DNA from: CAZLMW01 sp964560875
Lineage (GTDB): Bacteria; Myxococcota_A; UBA9042
Length of the DNA: 64,000 nucleotides
Reading direction: 5' to 3'
Assembly (NCBI GenBank): GCA_964560875.1
Contig: CAZLMW010000015.1
Location: 24,236 to 88,235, forward strand
The translations under genes were made by a program, and so were the position numbers. How positions within the stretch are numbered: position 1 is the first letter of the stretch; each line of letters begins with the position of its first letter. The notes under the pieces were generated by a model. That model saw only the letters and a program-made list of their open reading frames with translations. It had not been told where the DNA came from and did no database searches. Below are positions 20,290 through 29,345 of this stretch, piece by piece.

Positions 20290-21252
20290 ATGAAAGTGAG
20301 CGATGTGACGGCAGAATGTGCGTGTGGCCACCACGGTGCAATCGCGGATGAAGGGCTAGCGGAGGCCGTTGGCGATGAGCCGACGATGGCGAACCTCGGC
20401 CGTGGCTATGACCACATCGGCTGCCCCAGCTGTGCCGCGCCCGAGGTGTCGGTCTTTGTTGGCGGGGCGCTGATGTTCGACTGCGACCAGTTGCAGCGCT
20501 GTGTCGTGGCGGATTGTGGCGCGCCGATTCCACTCCCGAGGCTGGCCGCTGTGCCAGGCTGCACGCGGTGTCTGCAGTGCGAATTGGACGGCGAGATGGG
20601 GGCTGAGCAGACACCACCGATTCCAAGCGCGGTGCGGCGTTGCCCAGATTGTGGTCGACCAACCGTGTGCGCCAGACCGCGCCACGGCGGCGGCTGGTAC
20701 GTCAGTTGCGCGGCGTATCGGAAGTTTGCGAAGAAGGGCGATCCGGCGGCGTGTGCGTGGATTCGGGACTACACGGCAGTGGGCCGTGACCCCGGCCGAG
20801 GGACGGCCGTGGCGGTTGCGGCAAGATCGGTCGGTGCGGAAGAGAAGTGGCTGTTGCCGGTGCCAGTCGGTTTGGCAGGTGGCCGGCTGGGCGATGGTCG
20901 GTTGAGAAGTAGCTCGAATGTCGGAGAGGAGCTCGCGGAGCTGGCGCAGATGGCGTGGGAGTTGCGGGCGGAGAAGAAGGCGGTCGAGAAGAAGCTGGCG
21001 GCGGCGAACGAGGCGTTGTTAGCGGCGTTGGGAGATCGGAGGTCGTTGGTGTTGGGCGAGTTCGTTGTGCATAAGCGCGGGCGTCCGGAGCGGCTGAAGG
21101 TGGTCGATGAGGGCCAGGTGCCGGCGGCGTGGTGCGTCATGAAGCCCGATTCGATGCGGATTCAGCGGCATTTTGTCCAGACCGGTGAGGTGTTGTCGGG
21201 GACGCAGGTCGTTGCTGGCAAAGAATGGGTGCAAATGCGGACGCGGCGATGA
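20290..21252 (+). CDS. multi-zinc-finger protein with DksA-type finger and Gp157-like C-terminus
   Basis: 320 aa from the ATG at 20290, with GGAGG at 20281-20285. Four parts are visible. First, an N-terminal zinc ribbon (CACGHHG to CPSC). Second, a DksA/TraR-type C4 finger (CGAPIPLPRLAAVPGCTRC). Third, a topoisomerase-like finger (RRCPDCGRPTVCARP, then YVSCAAY) at about 117-155. Fourth, a coiled coil at about 220-250 (LRAEKKAVEKKLAAANEALL) leading into a C-terminus that resembles phage Gp157 proteins (GEFVVHKRGR, VVDEGQVPAAW, GEVLSGTQVV). Phage Gp157 proteins are small proteins of unclear role found with recombination genes. The gene is divergent from the ERCC4 gene. A phage or plasmid origin is likely. 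Confidence 0.6.
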   Translation: MKVSDVTAECACGHHGAIADEGLAEAVGDEPTMANLGRGYDHIGCPSCAAPEVSVFVGGALMFDCDQLQRCVVADCGAPIPLPRLAAVPGCTRCLQCELDGEMGAEQTPPIPSAVRRCPDCGRPTVCARPRHGGGWYVSCAAYRKFAKKGDPAACAWIRDYTAVGRDPGRGTAVAVAARSVGAEEKWLLPVPVGLAGGRLGDGRLRSSSNVGEELAELAQMAWELRAEKKAVEKKLAAANEALLAALGDRRSLVLGEFVVHKRGRPERLKVVDEGQVPAAWCVMKPDSMRIQRHFVQTGEVLSGTQVVAGKEWVQMRTRR

Positions 21253-21737
21253 GACCTTCGCGCTCGGCATGAGCATCTCACAACGATGCGCATTGACCTT
21301 CGGCCGCGCCGCCAGGGACTTGGTGATGACCTTTGTTGAGGGTATCGTGGTTGGTGGAGGCGCCGGGAGTCGAAAACGCTCACATCCTTGAATTTCAATG
21401 GGTTACGTTAACATATCGTTCCCGACCGTGCGGCGGAAGTAGCTGAAATTCTTGGGTTGGTGGTTTCGAGGCGAAATCGGCGGATTGGAGCGCAGTCGTG
21501 CGTTTAGCGTTTCAATCGTTCCCGAGCGATGGGCTTATAGTGTTGCGTTTGGGCGGTTTTTCCGGGCGTGGCGAGGCCGAATTTGGCGGTTTCAGACCGG
21601 TGGTCTGACCGCTCGTCGTGTGTTGCGCAATCACTCGTCCCCGAATTGTCACGAACCGCATCCTCCACACCCTGACGGCCTCGATTTGAGCAGGGCAACC
21701 GTGTATTTTCATCATCAACGACCAATGGAGTTCACCC
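21253..21737. other. 485-bp gap, AT-richer than its surroundings, no convincing gene
   Basis: Around 21385-21440 the composition shifts toward A and T (for example ggttacgttaacatatcg), which could hold promoter elements. The open frames in it lack coding-like composition or recognisable motifs. The following TPR gene begins near 21738. Confidence 0.5.
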
Positions 21738-22634
21738 GTGTTGATGCAACCGACCGAGGCCGGACAAGTTGGCTTGGCTCCGCTGGCCGTTCCAGACAAC
21801 CCACCTGAAGTTGCTCGTCGGGATACGAGCGGGCGAGTGCGAAATCTGACATATGCGAAACGGTTGTGTGGCGTTTCGGCAATTGTCATTGCCGTATTCG
21901 GCGTTGCGCTCGTCCCAGAGGCGCGGGCCGACGGCAAGACTGCGTCGGCGATCGAGAAACTCGCAGAACAGCATACGCGGACCGGGAATCATCGGCAGGC
22001 GGCCAAGGCATATCGTCTGGCCTGGCAGAAACACCCGATCGCCATTCGATATCTGGCGCTGGCCGGGGACGCTTACCTGCGGGCGGGCGACGTGCCACGA
22101 GCCCGTGAGCAATTCGAAATGGTGCTCTCGTTGGCGGAATCACACAGTACGCTTGGCACGGAAGCGCGGGCAAAACTGTCGCAGACACGCCGGTCCAGCG
22201 CCGCGACTGGTGAGACGGTCCGCCATTCGCGGGGCATCCAACCAGCGACGCCGGCGCAACACACGAACCGAAACTCGTCACGTGGCCGAACAGGCGCGGG
22301 CGACCGACGGCGGGCCGTCGGGCCACCGCGGACTCGCACCGTCCGGATTGGGCGCAGGCTCCATCGCGTACCGTGGGACGCTCCTGCACGACCGGAGGTT
22401 GCCGGCGTCGGACGCATAATCGTGGGATGGGTGGCGTGCGGCGTTGGCGCAGTAGCTGCGGGGACCGGCATGGCCGCGAACAACAAGACTCTTGTCTTCG
22501 GCGGCGGGGGCGCGAGCGTCGTCGGACTTGTGCTGGCGCTCTCCGGTCACATATCTCGAGCGAGTGGAAGGGACGCCCTTCGTCGATGGAAGGCAAAGTG
22601 GGACTTGGACTACAAGCGCGTCCATCGACGGTGA
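21738..22634 (+). CDS. TPR-containing membrane or exported protein
   Basis: 298 aa (start uncertain; 21738 gives MLMQPTEAG, and a later ATG at 21852 would lie next to the hydrophobic segment). A hydrophobic segment (LCGVSAIVIAVFGVALVPEARA) acts as a signal or anchor. Two or three TPR helices follow (IEKLAEQHTRTGNHRQAAKAY; GDAYLRAGDVPRAREQFEMV), then a low-complexity Arg-rich linker. Two hydrophobic helices come near the C-terminus (IIVGWVACGVGAVAAGTGMA; VFGGGGASVVGLVLALSG). This layout is common among myxobacterial envelope proteins of unknown function. No specific role can be assigned. Confidence 0.7.
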   Translation: MLMQPTEAGQVGLAPLAVPDNPPEVARRDTSGRVRNLTYAKRLCGVSAIVIAVFGVALVPEARADGKTASAIEKLAEQHTRTGNHRQAAKAYRLAWQKHPIAIRYLALAGDAYLRAGDVPRAREQFEMVLSLAESHSTLGTEARAKLSQTRRSSAATGETVRHSRGIQPATPAQHTNRNSSRGRTGAGDRRRAVGPPRTRTVRIGRRLHRVPWDAPARPEVAGVGRIIVGWVACGVGAVAAGTGMAANNKTLVFGGGGASVVGLVLALSGHISRASGRDALRRWKAKWDLDYKRVHRR

Positions 22635-22678
22635 CTGGCTCGTCGAGGCCGAGATCGCCGTGGCGTTGTGGCACCGAG

Positions 22679-23407
22679 ATGGAATCGGGCGCAGTGCGCC
22701 TTTACGGTGGTGCATTTAACGGGCGAACGCCTCCGAAACGGGCGCGCCGAGCTCCAGCATTCGATTCAGCACGGTGCATCCAAGACGCACCTCGACGTTT
22801 TGTCGACGACCTGCTTGGAGACGGCATCAGCGAGTTCGTTCCCGCCGCGCTGCACCGCACCTCGGGTGGCACCTGCGAGGCGTTGGTCGCGGCGGTTGTT
22901 GACGAATCGGCACCTTCGACCCTGCGCGAGATGGCGGCCGAGGCCCTGATCTTCGCCGCTGCAGCCGGCCACGTCACCGTCGAATCGGTCGCCGAGCACC
23001 TGGTGGCCTGCATCGACGCGATCCCGGACAAGGCCGGGAGCGCGCTCGGTGGGTGGTTCGTCTCGATGGCGCTTGACCTGGGCGCGGCGCACCTCGCGCC
23101 ACGGCTGCGTGCAGCGTTCGCAAGAGGTGCGATCGACACGCTGCTGGTAGGCGTCCATGACGTCACCGATGAAGCGTCTGCAGGGGGATGGTCGACGCCG
23201 CAGTGGTTGCGCGAACACCTCGAGCACGCCGAGCGGGACGACATCCACAGTTGGCTCAGCGGCTGGGCGTGGTTCAACGAACCGGTCGGCGCCAAATCCA
23301 CGGCGTCAACTCGGCCATCAAGCCGGGCTGTCAAGCCGCCCAAGCGGGGACGGAAGTCCAAGAGGAAGGCCAAACGTGGCAAGCGCAAAGGCGGTAGGAG
23401 GCGGTGA
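22679..23407 (+). CDS. DUF1186-like helical repeat protein, N-terminus possibly lost
   Basis: 242 aa from the ATG at 22679. From about residue 40 the sequence is a HEAT-like helical array resembling DUF1186 proteins: LREMAAEALIFAAAAGHVTVE, LGGWFVSMALDLGAAHLAPR and RAAFARGAIDTLLV. The usual family N-terminus is not visible, and the first 35 residues are Arg-rich and unlike the family, so the gene is probably truncated or frameshifted at its 5' end. The C-terminus is an extreme Lys/Arg tail (RGRKSKRKAKRGKRK) that could bind nucleic acid. It lies 25 bp before the next gene, so the two may be co-transcribed. Confidence 0.5.
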   Translation: MESGAVRLYGGAFNGRTPPKRARRAPAFDSARCIQDAPRRFVDDLLGDGISEFVPAALHRTSGGTCEALVAAVVDESAPSTLREMAAEALIFAAAAGHVTVESVAEHLVACIDAIPDKAGSALGGWFVSMALDLGAAHLAPRLRAAFARGAIDTLLVGVHDVTDEASAGGWSTPQWLREHLEHAERDDIHSWLSGWAWFNEPVGAKSTASTRPSSRAVKPPKRGRKSKRKAKRGKRKGGRRR

Positions 23408-23432
23408 CGATGTCGGGGTTACGGAGGGATCG

Positions 23433-24773
23433 ATGAGGCGAACCGACTTGCGTCAGCGATTGGCGTGGCTGAGCGAGGACGCCCTCACGGACATCATCCT
23501 GGCCCTGCACGACCACGACCCGAGCATCGGCACTGTGATCACGGCCATGCTGCCGGCAAGGTTGGACGGTGCGGACCTCGAGGCGCTTGGCCGCCGGGTG
23601 ACGTCCATCGTATGCGGCGTCGGGCACGACTGGCGTGCTTCTGGCGTGGCGTCCATGGCGTTGGCACGACTCAAGGCGCTTGGAGATGCGGCGCTTCAGC
23701 GAGGCGACACACATCGGGCGGCCGACATCTTTGTGACCATCGCGCACGGCGTCTTGCCGGGCTACCTCGGTATCCGCGACAACGAGAGCGAGATCGCCTG
23801 CGTCGTCGGCGAGTGCGTGGAGGACGTGGGGCGTTGTCTCGCTGCTTGCGACGTGCCGGCGCGTCGCCTGCGGCTTTGGGAAGCGCTTTTCCACATCTAC
23901 CGCTGGGACACCCTGGAGCATGGCGGCTTCGGCATGGGCGAGCCCGTGGTGGAGGTTCTTCGCGACGTCGCAACGCCCGACGAGAGCGTTTGGTTCGCGG
24001 ACCGCACGCTCGCCGTGGTCGAAGCGCTGCCGACCGAGGATTGGTGGGGACGCGAGTTTGGCGGGAGGCTCGTGCTCGAACTATTGGATGGCCGGATCGA
24101 CGCCGAGGGGCGGCTCGATGTCATGCGTAGGACTGGGCTCACGGTTGAGTGGGTAGAAGAATTGCTCAAGGTCGGGCGGTGCGAAGAGGCCGTGACCGTC
24201 GCGCAAGACGCCGACAAGAAGAACGTGGTGCGCGTCGCCGATATGTTGGAGAAGGCCGGACGGCACGAGGCCGCGTTGAAGCTGGTGGCCGACCATCCGA
24301 GCACCGTCGAGCCCTACAACCATGCTGTTCAGCGGTGGTTGGAAGCGCGAGGGCGCCCTGTCCCTGAGGCGCAGATTCGCCTCGGTCATCTCATGACCCG
24401 ATTCGAGCGCAGCGTGACGATTGGGGCGTTCCGGAAGCTGTGTGCCACCGCCGTGAAGGCAGGGCGCACGGAACAGGCGTTGGGGCATGCCCTGTTGTGC
24501 GTGCGGACGGATCGCGTGGCCGACCAGCCGGTACGCGTTCGGCTGCTTGCGCGCCTGGGTCGGTTTGAGGAGGCGCTTGCTGTGCTTGACGGCCTACCCG
24601 ACGGGAACTGGTCCTCGGCGGCCGAAGCGACGGCGATGCTTGCCGAGGGGGCCGCGCCGGAGGTGGCGAGAGGGCTCTACGTCCGCCTGGTCGAACGGTG
24701 GGATGCACGGGATACGAAGGCAGGCCGGCAGAAGGTGGCGCGCTTCACGGAACGCCTCAAACAGCTTGGTTGA
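23433..24773 (+). CDS. helical-repeat protein of unknown function
   Basis: 446 aa from the ATG at 23433, preceded by GGAGGG. The sequence is almost wholly alpha-helical repeats, with pairs such as EELLKVGRCEEAVTVAQDAD, DMLEKAGRHEAALKLVADHP and RLLARLGRFEEALAVLDGLP resembling TPR or pentatricopeptide-like hairpins. The N-terminus (RRTDLRQRLAWLSEDALTDI) resembles the helical parts of SWIM-finger-associated proteins, but no zinc finger is present. It probably acts as a protein-binding scaffold. It is in a run of plus-strand genes for helical proteins between 21.7 and 26.2 kb. Confidence 0.7.
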   Translation: MRRTDLRQRLAWLSEDALTDIILALHDHDPSIGTVITAMLPARLDGADLEALGRRVTSIVCGVGHDWRASGVASMALARLKALGDAALQRGDTHRAADIFVTIAHGVLPGYLGIRDNESEIACVVGECVEDVGRCLAACDVPARRLRLWEALFHIYRWDTLEHGGFGMGEPVVEVLRDVATPDESVWFADRTLAVVEALPTEDWWGREFGGRLVLELLDGRIDAEGRLDVMRRTGLTVEWVEELLKVGRCEEAVTVAQDADKKNVVRVADMLEKAGRHEAALKLVADHPSTVEPYNHAVQRWLEARGRPVPEAQIRLGHLMTRFERSVTIGAFRKLCATAVKAGRTEQALGHALLCVRTDRVADQPVRVRLLARLGRFEEALAVLDGLPDGNWSSAAEATAMLAEGAAPEVARGLYVRLVERWDARDTKAGRQKVARFTERLKQLG

Positions 24774-24847
24774 GCGCCTGCTTGGCGGCTGCTCTTTGAT
24801 GTGCAAGAATATTCTGTCTGCACAACAACCAGCATCCGGAGGCACCC

Positions 24848-26245
24848 GTGGCCTACGTCCGCAAGAAAGGCAACCAGCTCTGCGTCGTCCAAGGGCGACG
24901 TGACCCCGAAACCAAGAAGGTGGTGCAAACCACCTTGTTCACGATCTACTCCAAGGCTGAGGCCCTTGCCGCGACCGGTGAGCAGTCGTACGTCTTCCGT
25001 AACCTGATCCAGTCCGACAACCCGCAAGTTCGGTTCGATTGGGCAAAGATCGACGCGGCGATTCGCAGCAATCTCGACCATCTGCCTGACCTCTACGCCT
25101 ACAAGAAAGAGCGCGTCGAGGCGGGCTTTCGCGAGGCGCTGCAGCAGTTCACGTTCGAGTTGGCGAGCGCCGACCCACGCAGCCTGGTCTCGTCAGCGAG
25201 GACCCTGCAAGCCAACCGCCACGAGCTGCAGTGGCTGCGCGACATGATCGACTGGCGGCTCAAGCATTGCGACCAGGAGGAGGACGACTGGAACGCGGAT
25301 AACCCCTTCTATTGGCGCACGATCAGCAACCGTCGCGCCGTGCCGCTCGAGGCGTGGGAGGAGTTGGAGTCGCTCTTCAACAAGGGCGAGTACGACAGGG
25401 TTGCAGCCCTTGCGCGACTCATGACCGAGTGTTGGCCGAAGTTCACGGTCGGCTTCAACTACCGCGGACTCGTCGAGATGGAGCGGTGCGACTTCGGCGC
25501 CGCCGTCAAGCACTTTGACCGGGCGATCGAAGTCGGACGGTCGGCATTTCCCAAGAGGATCGCCAAGGAGCGTTGGTGGCTCGATACGGACACGCGACCG
25601 TACATCCGAGCCCTCATCTACAAGGCACAGGCGCTCAACCGGGCGGGCGACCTCGACGCGTCGTTGGCGCTGATCGACGTGCTGGAGAAGAAGTGCCACC
25701 AAGACATCACCGCCGCTGCGGAACGGGCGCCCGTGTTGCTCAACGCGGGTCGATTCGCAGCGGCCGAAAGGGCATCCCGGTACGTCATGGGGGTGTATCC
25801 GGCGTATGCGCTGATTCGCGGATTCTCGCTGTACGAGCTGGGCCGTGCCGAGTCGGCTCTTGCGTCCTGGCTGGTCGGGGCGCTGCGGTTTCCAAGGTCC
25901 GCGCGGATGCTGGTCGGATTGGCGCGGGGGACCGCACCCAAGTCGTACTTTGAGGTCGAGGATCACAACGCCGGGGTTCACCACAGCCGAAACCTGGACG
26001 CGTACCTGGGGCGGAGGCGGTTGCGGTCGAAGGCGTTCTTCAGGCGGGTGATGAACGACCCCGAGGTCGTCGCGCTGATCGTCGAGGCGAAGGACGTGAA
26101 GCAACGGTGGCGGGACAGTGACGGTGACGAGAGTCGCGGGTTGCGAGCACGCATGGCGGAGATGGAGACCGAGGCGTTCGCCGAAAAGCAGGCTCGCGGG
26201 CTCTACCGCTTGCTGCAGGGTGAGACGGCTGGCGGCGTGTGTTGA
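24848..26245 (+). CDS. TPR-like protein of unknown function
   Basis: 465 aa from a GTG at 24848, five bases after GGAGG (24838-24842). The N-terminal 70 residues form a small domain beginning MAYVRKKGNQLCVVQGRRDP, which looks like a short strand-rich module. The rest is helical with TPR-type hairpins (LFNKGEYDRVAALARLMTEC; LVEMERCDFGAAVKHFDRAI; ALNRAGDLDASLALIDVLEK; LLNAGRFAAAERASRYVMGV). The 74-bp gap upstream has AT-rich promoter-like sequence (gcaagaatattctg). The function cannot be assigned. The neighbours are also helical-repeat genes, suggesting one locus. Confidence 0.75.
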   Translation: MAYVRKKGNQLCVVQGRRDPETKKVVQTTLFTIYSKAEALAATGEQSYVFRNLIQSDNPQVRFDWAKIDAAIRSNLDHLPDLYAYKKERVEAGFREALQQFTFELASADPRSLVSSARTLQANRHELQWLRDMIDWRLKHCDQEEDDWNADNPFYWRTISNRRAVPLEAWEELESLFNKGEYDRVAALARLMTECWPKFTVGFNYRGLVEMERCDFGAAVKHFDRAIEVGRSAFPKRIAKERWWLDTDTRPYIRALIYKAQALNRAGDLDASLALIDVLEKKCHQDITAAAERAPVLLNAGRFAAAERASRYVMGVYPAYALIRGFSLYELGRAESALASWLVGALRFPRSARMLVGLARGTAPKSYFEVEDHNAGVHHSRNLDAYLGRRRLRSKAFFRRVMNDPEVVALIVEAKDVKQRWRDSDGDESRGLRARMAEMETEAFAEKQARGLYRLLQGETAGGVC

Positions 26246-26493
26246 ACTCGGCCGCGTTCAGGCGACTGCTCAGTTTCGCTCAACGACATCCCAGATCCTT
26301 GCGAAAGAGACCTTGATATCCGCGAGGGCTACCGAAATCTCGCGCGCTAATTTTGATAGCGGAGCTCCGCCATACCCTTGGAGCGCGGTGCCGGGCGAGA
26401 TTTCGAGGTAGGTACCGACTTCGTCCGTCGGTGTCCGCCACCATAGTTCGGTCTCGCGGCGAAATGGCGGGTTCGTGCCGTGCGGCGCGTGTA
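26246..26493 (-). other. possible coding remnant downstream of the GIY-YIG-like gene
   Basis: Between the TPR gene and the zinc-finger gene, the minus strand has a frame ending at 26270. Its last 75 residues look protein-like (ELWWRTPTDEVGTYLEISPG and then ISVALADIKVSFARIWDVVE). It is out of frame with the zinc-finger gene, so it could be a frameshifted tail of that gene or a fragment of another. No family recognised. Confidence 0.25.
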
Positions 26494-27102
26494 CTACCGC
26501 TGTCGACGGCTGGATTTTCGCCGTGCCTGCGGTTTGGTGCGTCCGCGGTACTCCACCAACCGCCCCAGCTCGTCCGATGCCTGCTCCGGTTCCACGCTTG
26601 TCACAAGTCGTATCGGCTGGAACGGGTAGAGGCCGCGCCGTGGCACAAGTCGGCGAGATGGGTCCAGATCCGTCACGGTGACCACCGGCCACCGCGTGAG
26701 GCTGCCGCCGTTCGCCTTGGGGATCCACGCGATGTAGACGCAATTCCAGTCCGAGCGCCACTTGCCGTCGCTGTCTTTGGACCTGTTCTTCCCTTTCATC
26801 GTGAAGCGAGCGTTCGCGGCACGGATGACGCGTTTCTCAAGGGCTTCCGTCTCCCCCCAGTCGCACGTCCAATTCAGCACAGCGAGGTTGCAGCGAGGTC
26901 GGCTGCCGCTGTCCCGAACGTGCTCCAGCAGTCGTCGCTCCGGGTACGCGCTTCGGCCCACGTAGACGTCGGCTGAGACCTCCGCGACGGCGTCGAGTAT
27001 GCGGCTGATCGCCCTGTCAAGCTCCTTGTCGTGGACGCCGCAGAGAAAGCCCTTTCGGTTCGGCTCGCGCCAACAGTCATTGGCCCGACAGGTCAGTCGC
27101 AT
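26494..27102 (-). CDS. zinc-finger GIY-YIG-like protein, copy 1
   Basis: 202 aa from the ATG at 27102, which has GGAGGGCG just upstream. It is exactly the same length as the homologue at 41380-41988. The N-terminus carries a CRANDC...LCGVH finger. The core, VYVGRSAYPERRLLEHVRD, matches the second half of a GIY-YIG nuclease (YIG, conserved Arg, then His). A following ETEALEKRVI helix can supply the metal-binding Glu. The first GIY strand is not obvious, so activity is uncertain. It is head-to-head with an XRE regulator gene, as is its homologue. A longer frame to 27147 exists, but the homologue supports this start. Confidence 0.72.
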   Translation of the reverse strand: MRLTCRANDCWREPNRKGFLCGVHDKELDRAISRILDAVAEVSADVYVGRSAYPERRLLEHVRDSGSRPRCNLAVLNWTCDWGETEALEKRVIRAANARFTMKGKNRSKDSDGKWRSDWNCVYIAWIPKANGGSLTRWPVVTVTDLDPSRRLVPRRGLYPFQPIRLVTSVEPEQASDELGRLVEYRGRTKPQARRKSSRRQR

Positions 27103-27147
27103 CGCGCCCTCCGTGTGCAGAAGTGTCGGAAAACGCATCGCATGCAT

Positions 27148-27160
27148 GATCTAAAAGATC
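27148..27160. promoter_or_regulatory. 13-bp inverted repeat between divergent GIY-YIG-like and XRE genes
   Basis: GATCTAAAAGATC is a perfect 5-3-5 inverted repeat in an AT-rich patch of the 121-bp intergenic region. It is a plausible operator for the XRE protein, which would then control both genes. Confidence 0.5.
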
Positions 27161-27223
27161 AACTCAACATGCGTTCTTGAAACATGGCCACAGCGGGTGC
27201 ACGGGTGCAGCGTGAACGCAGCC

Positions 27224-27583
27224 ATGGCCAAGCCACGCGACCCAGCTCTGCTCCGCCGACTCGGCGCCCGATTTCGCAGCATCCGGCTTGCTCGGGGCCG
27301 CACCCAAGAGGAAGTCGCTGCCGCGCTTGGTCTCCAGGCACCGACCGTGTCGCGATGGGAGACGGGTCGTGTGGGCTTGAGCCTCCCGGTGCTCGCCAAG
27401 GCTGCGGTGTATTTCAAAGTCAGTTTGGGCGATCTCGTTGGTGAAGACCGCGAGCTGCCAGACAGCCAATACGCCTTGGTCAGCGCTTGGACGTCTCTGA
27501 CGGCGGAACAGCGCAGGTTGGTCTTCGCACTGATTGAGCAGCTGGCCGCCGGCAATGAGTCGGCTGACGATGCGTTGCCGTAG
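27224..27583 (+). CDS. XRE-family transcriptional regulator, partner of copy 1
   Basis: 119 aa from the ATG at 27224 (a GTG at 27197 is possible). The N-terminal 65 residues are a Cro/CI-type HTH (RRLGARFRSIRLARGRTQEE; LGLQAPTVSRWETGRVGLSL; VYFKVSLGDLV). The C-terminal half is a short helical extension (LTAEQRRLVFALIEQL) that may mediate dimerisation. Divergently oriented from the zinc-finger GIY-YIG-like gene with a palindrome between them, so it probably represses both. The second copy of this pairing is at 41046-41988. Confidence 0.88.
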   Translation: MAKPRDPALLRRLGARFRSIRLARGRTQEEVAAALGLQAPTVSRWETGRVGLSLPVLAKAAVYFKVSLGDLVGEDRELPDSQYALVSAWTSLTAEQRRLVFALIEQLAAGNESADDALP

Positions 27584-27671
27584 ATACAGTGACTGTCAGA
27601 TATCGGCCGAAGCGTCCAGACATGCTGAATCCCGGCGGGGTCCGGCTGCCCGCCGAGGCTTCCGCCCGCTT

Positions 27672-28916
27672 CTAGCGGAACCGCAGCCGGTATTCGCCGG
27701 GCAACAAGAGCCGTATGAACGCACGTTCCGGACAATCCACGTCGGTGACCGATTCTGGTCGCTTTCCTCTGAGTTGCAGGCGACCGCGTCGATACAGCCA
27801 GCTGACTTGATGCCGATCTCGGTGGCCCCAGCACCTGAGGGGGATCGGCCGGGTGCAGGCCGCACGGCCCGACGCGACGACGCCACACAGTCGCAGAAAG
27901 CGGCCATGCGACCAGGTTTTTCGCCAGCCTTTCTTCCCACGAAACGTCAGATCGGACCAAGTGTACTCCCACGCGACAACCCGAGCGTTGGCAACGAGCC
28001 GGAGCTTGGATTCCGTTGTTCTGCGGCGAAAATTCTCGATACGGCCATTGCAGTAGTAGGGCGCAGTCTGCACAAACCAGCCTCTGCGGGTGCGGAGCGC
28101 GACGACGCACTCGTCCACCACCGGACCGCAAGACAGTCGATCGGACACCCGAAAGAGCCGCGCCGACCGGATCGGTCCGGACCGCGAAGTGACCGCCGGC
28201 CCCGTGTCTCTCACGCGGATTCGTGAGCCGCCTTCGCAGTCGTCGGACCGACGACCTGCTGTCAGGGAAGCTTTGAGCGCCGCGAGCGATCGATACGGGC
28301 CGGCGGCGGGCCGATGCTCAAGGTGGTTGTGCCACTTCGCGTCCTTGCTCCAGCTTTCGTCCGCGAGTGTCCGCATGGGCAGGAACCGCCCGGGGCAGGC
28401 GCGGGTCCTCGGTCTACTGCGATGCGCTTGGATCGCCTCTTCCGGCAGACAGTGCACCTTCCGGGCGGCGACGACGATCCAGTGCAGCGCCCGGAATTCA
28501 GCTGTCGTCGGTAGGAATTCGCGGGTGTCGCTGGCGAGCACCACGTGCAGCGCGGCTGGCTTGGCGGACGTCTTTCGGTATCCGATCACCGTCACCGAGA
28601 CTTTCCTGTCTTCTGGCCGTGCCATGCCGATCCTAATCCAGAGAGAGTGGCCGGCGCCGGTCCCGCTCGATGCCTCCGTGACGCCTGCCACCTCCCGGCA
28701 GCCGGAGCGATGCACCACGATGCGGCGCAGTCGCTGCCGGCCCAGGTTGTTAATGAACGCCGCGGCCTTTTGGGCACTCGCCGGGCTCTCTTCGGTGTCG
28801 AAAATGACCGAGGTCACGCCACCGGAGAGCTGCACAGGGCCAGTGCTGCCGTCGACTATTGACGGGTTCAGGACCGAGACCAGCGCGGCCCCTGCGACAA
28901 CAACTACGGGCATCAT
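27672..28916 (-). CDS. exported or membrane-anchored protein of unknown function
   Basis: 414 aa from the ATG at 28916 (or 28913). The N-terminus has a hydrophobic segment (MMPVVVVAGAALVSVLNPS) that fits a signal anchor, so the longer open frame upstream is probably not translated. The mature part is basic. Recurring strand motifs with Trp and Cys residues (GWFVQTAPYYCNGRIENFRR; RVVAWEYTWSDLTFRGKKGW; VSWLYRRGRLQLRGKRP) resemble a repeated beta module, possibly like periplasmic beta-repeat proteins. It ends LLLPGEYRLRFR. I do not recognise a family. It converges on the XRE gene with an 88-bp gap. Confidence 0.6.
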   Translation of the reverse strand: MMPVVVVAGAALVSVLNPSIVDGSTGPVQLSGGVTSVIFDTEESPASAQKAAAFINNLGRQRLRRIVVHRSGCREVAGVTEASSGTGAGHSLWIRIGMARPEDRKVSVTVIGYRKTSAKPAALHVVLASDTREFLPTTAEFRALHWIVVAARKVHCLPEEAIQAHRSRPRTRACPGRFLPMRTLADESWSKDAKWHNHLEHRPAAGPYRSLAALKASLTAGRRSDDCEGGSRIRVRDTGPAVTSRSGPIRSARLFRVSDRLSCGPVVDECVVALRTRRGWFVQTAPYYCNGRIENFRRRTTESKLRLVANARVVAWEYTWSDLTFRGKKGWRKTWSHGRFLRLCGVVASGRAACTRPIPLRCWGHRDRHQVSWLYRRGRLQLRGKRPESVTDVDCPERAFIRLLLPGEYRLRFR

Positions 28917-29345
28917 GGCGCTTCGCGAGCGTCGGATTCTGCAGTCGGCGGACGCGCCACACGATGGCACGTTCCCGCCGCCGCGCGTCTCGCCATGAGC
29001 CCCTTCTACGGCTCCGCTTCGGCTGCGCCGCCCTGCGACGAGTAGCCGGCCCCTGTCGGGCTGAATGACTCTATCGGGTCGACGTACGAAACACGGTGTC
29101 TGCGCCATGCCGCATCGTAGCCGAAACTCGACGGATACTGACGCCAAACTCGCGGCGACGCCGTCCCGCGTGGTCGGCCTTGTTGCGGCGGCTGACAGTA
29201 CAGCTCCCTCAGTTTGCGCAGGTCTCGAACAATCGTTGTCGAGGGGATCGCAGAGCGTCATTCGGTTGATCTGACCACAAACAGCGCCGCAGCAGTCTGG
29301 GTCACGGCGATGCTCATCCTACCGGTCGAGGTTCACTACGGATCG
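28917..29345. other. 429-bp gap with no recognisable gene
   Basis: It lies between the stop of the subtilase gene and the start of the exported protein gene. The minus-strand frame of the exported protein remains open through part of it, but the predicted residues are low-complexity and Arg-rich. I see no clear promoter or repeat. Confidence 0.4.

Noticed and set aside
21452..21808. 118-codon plus-strand frame before the TPR gene
   Set aside because: It has no recognisable motif or ribosome site and it overlaps the start of the TPR gene.
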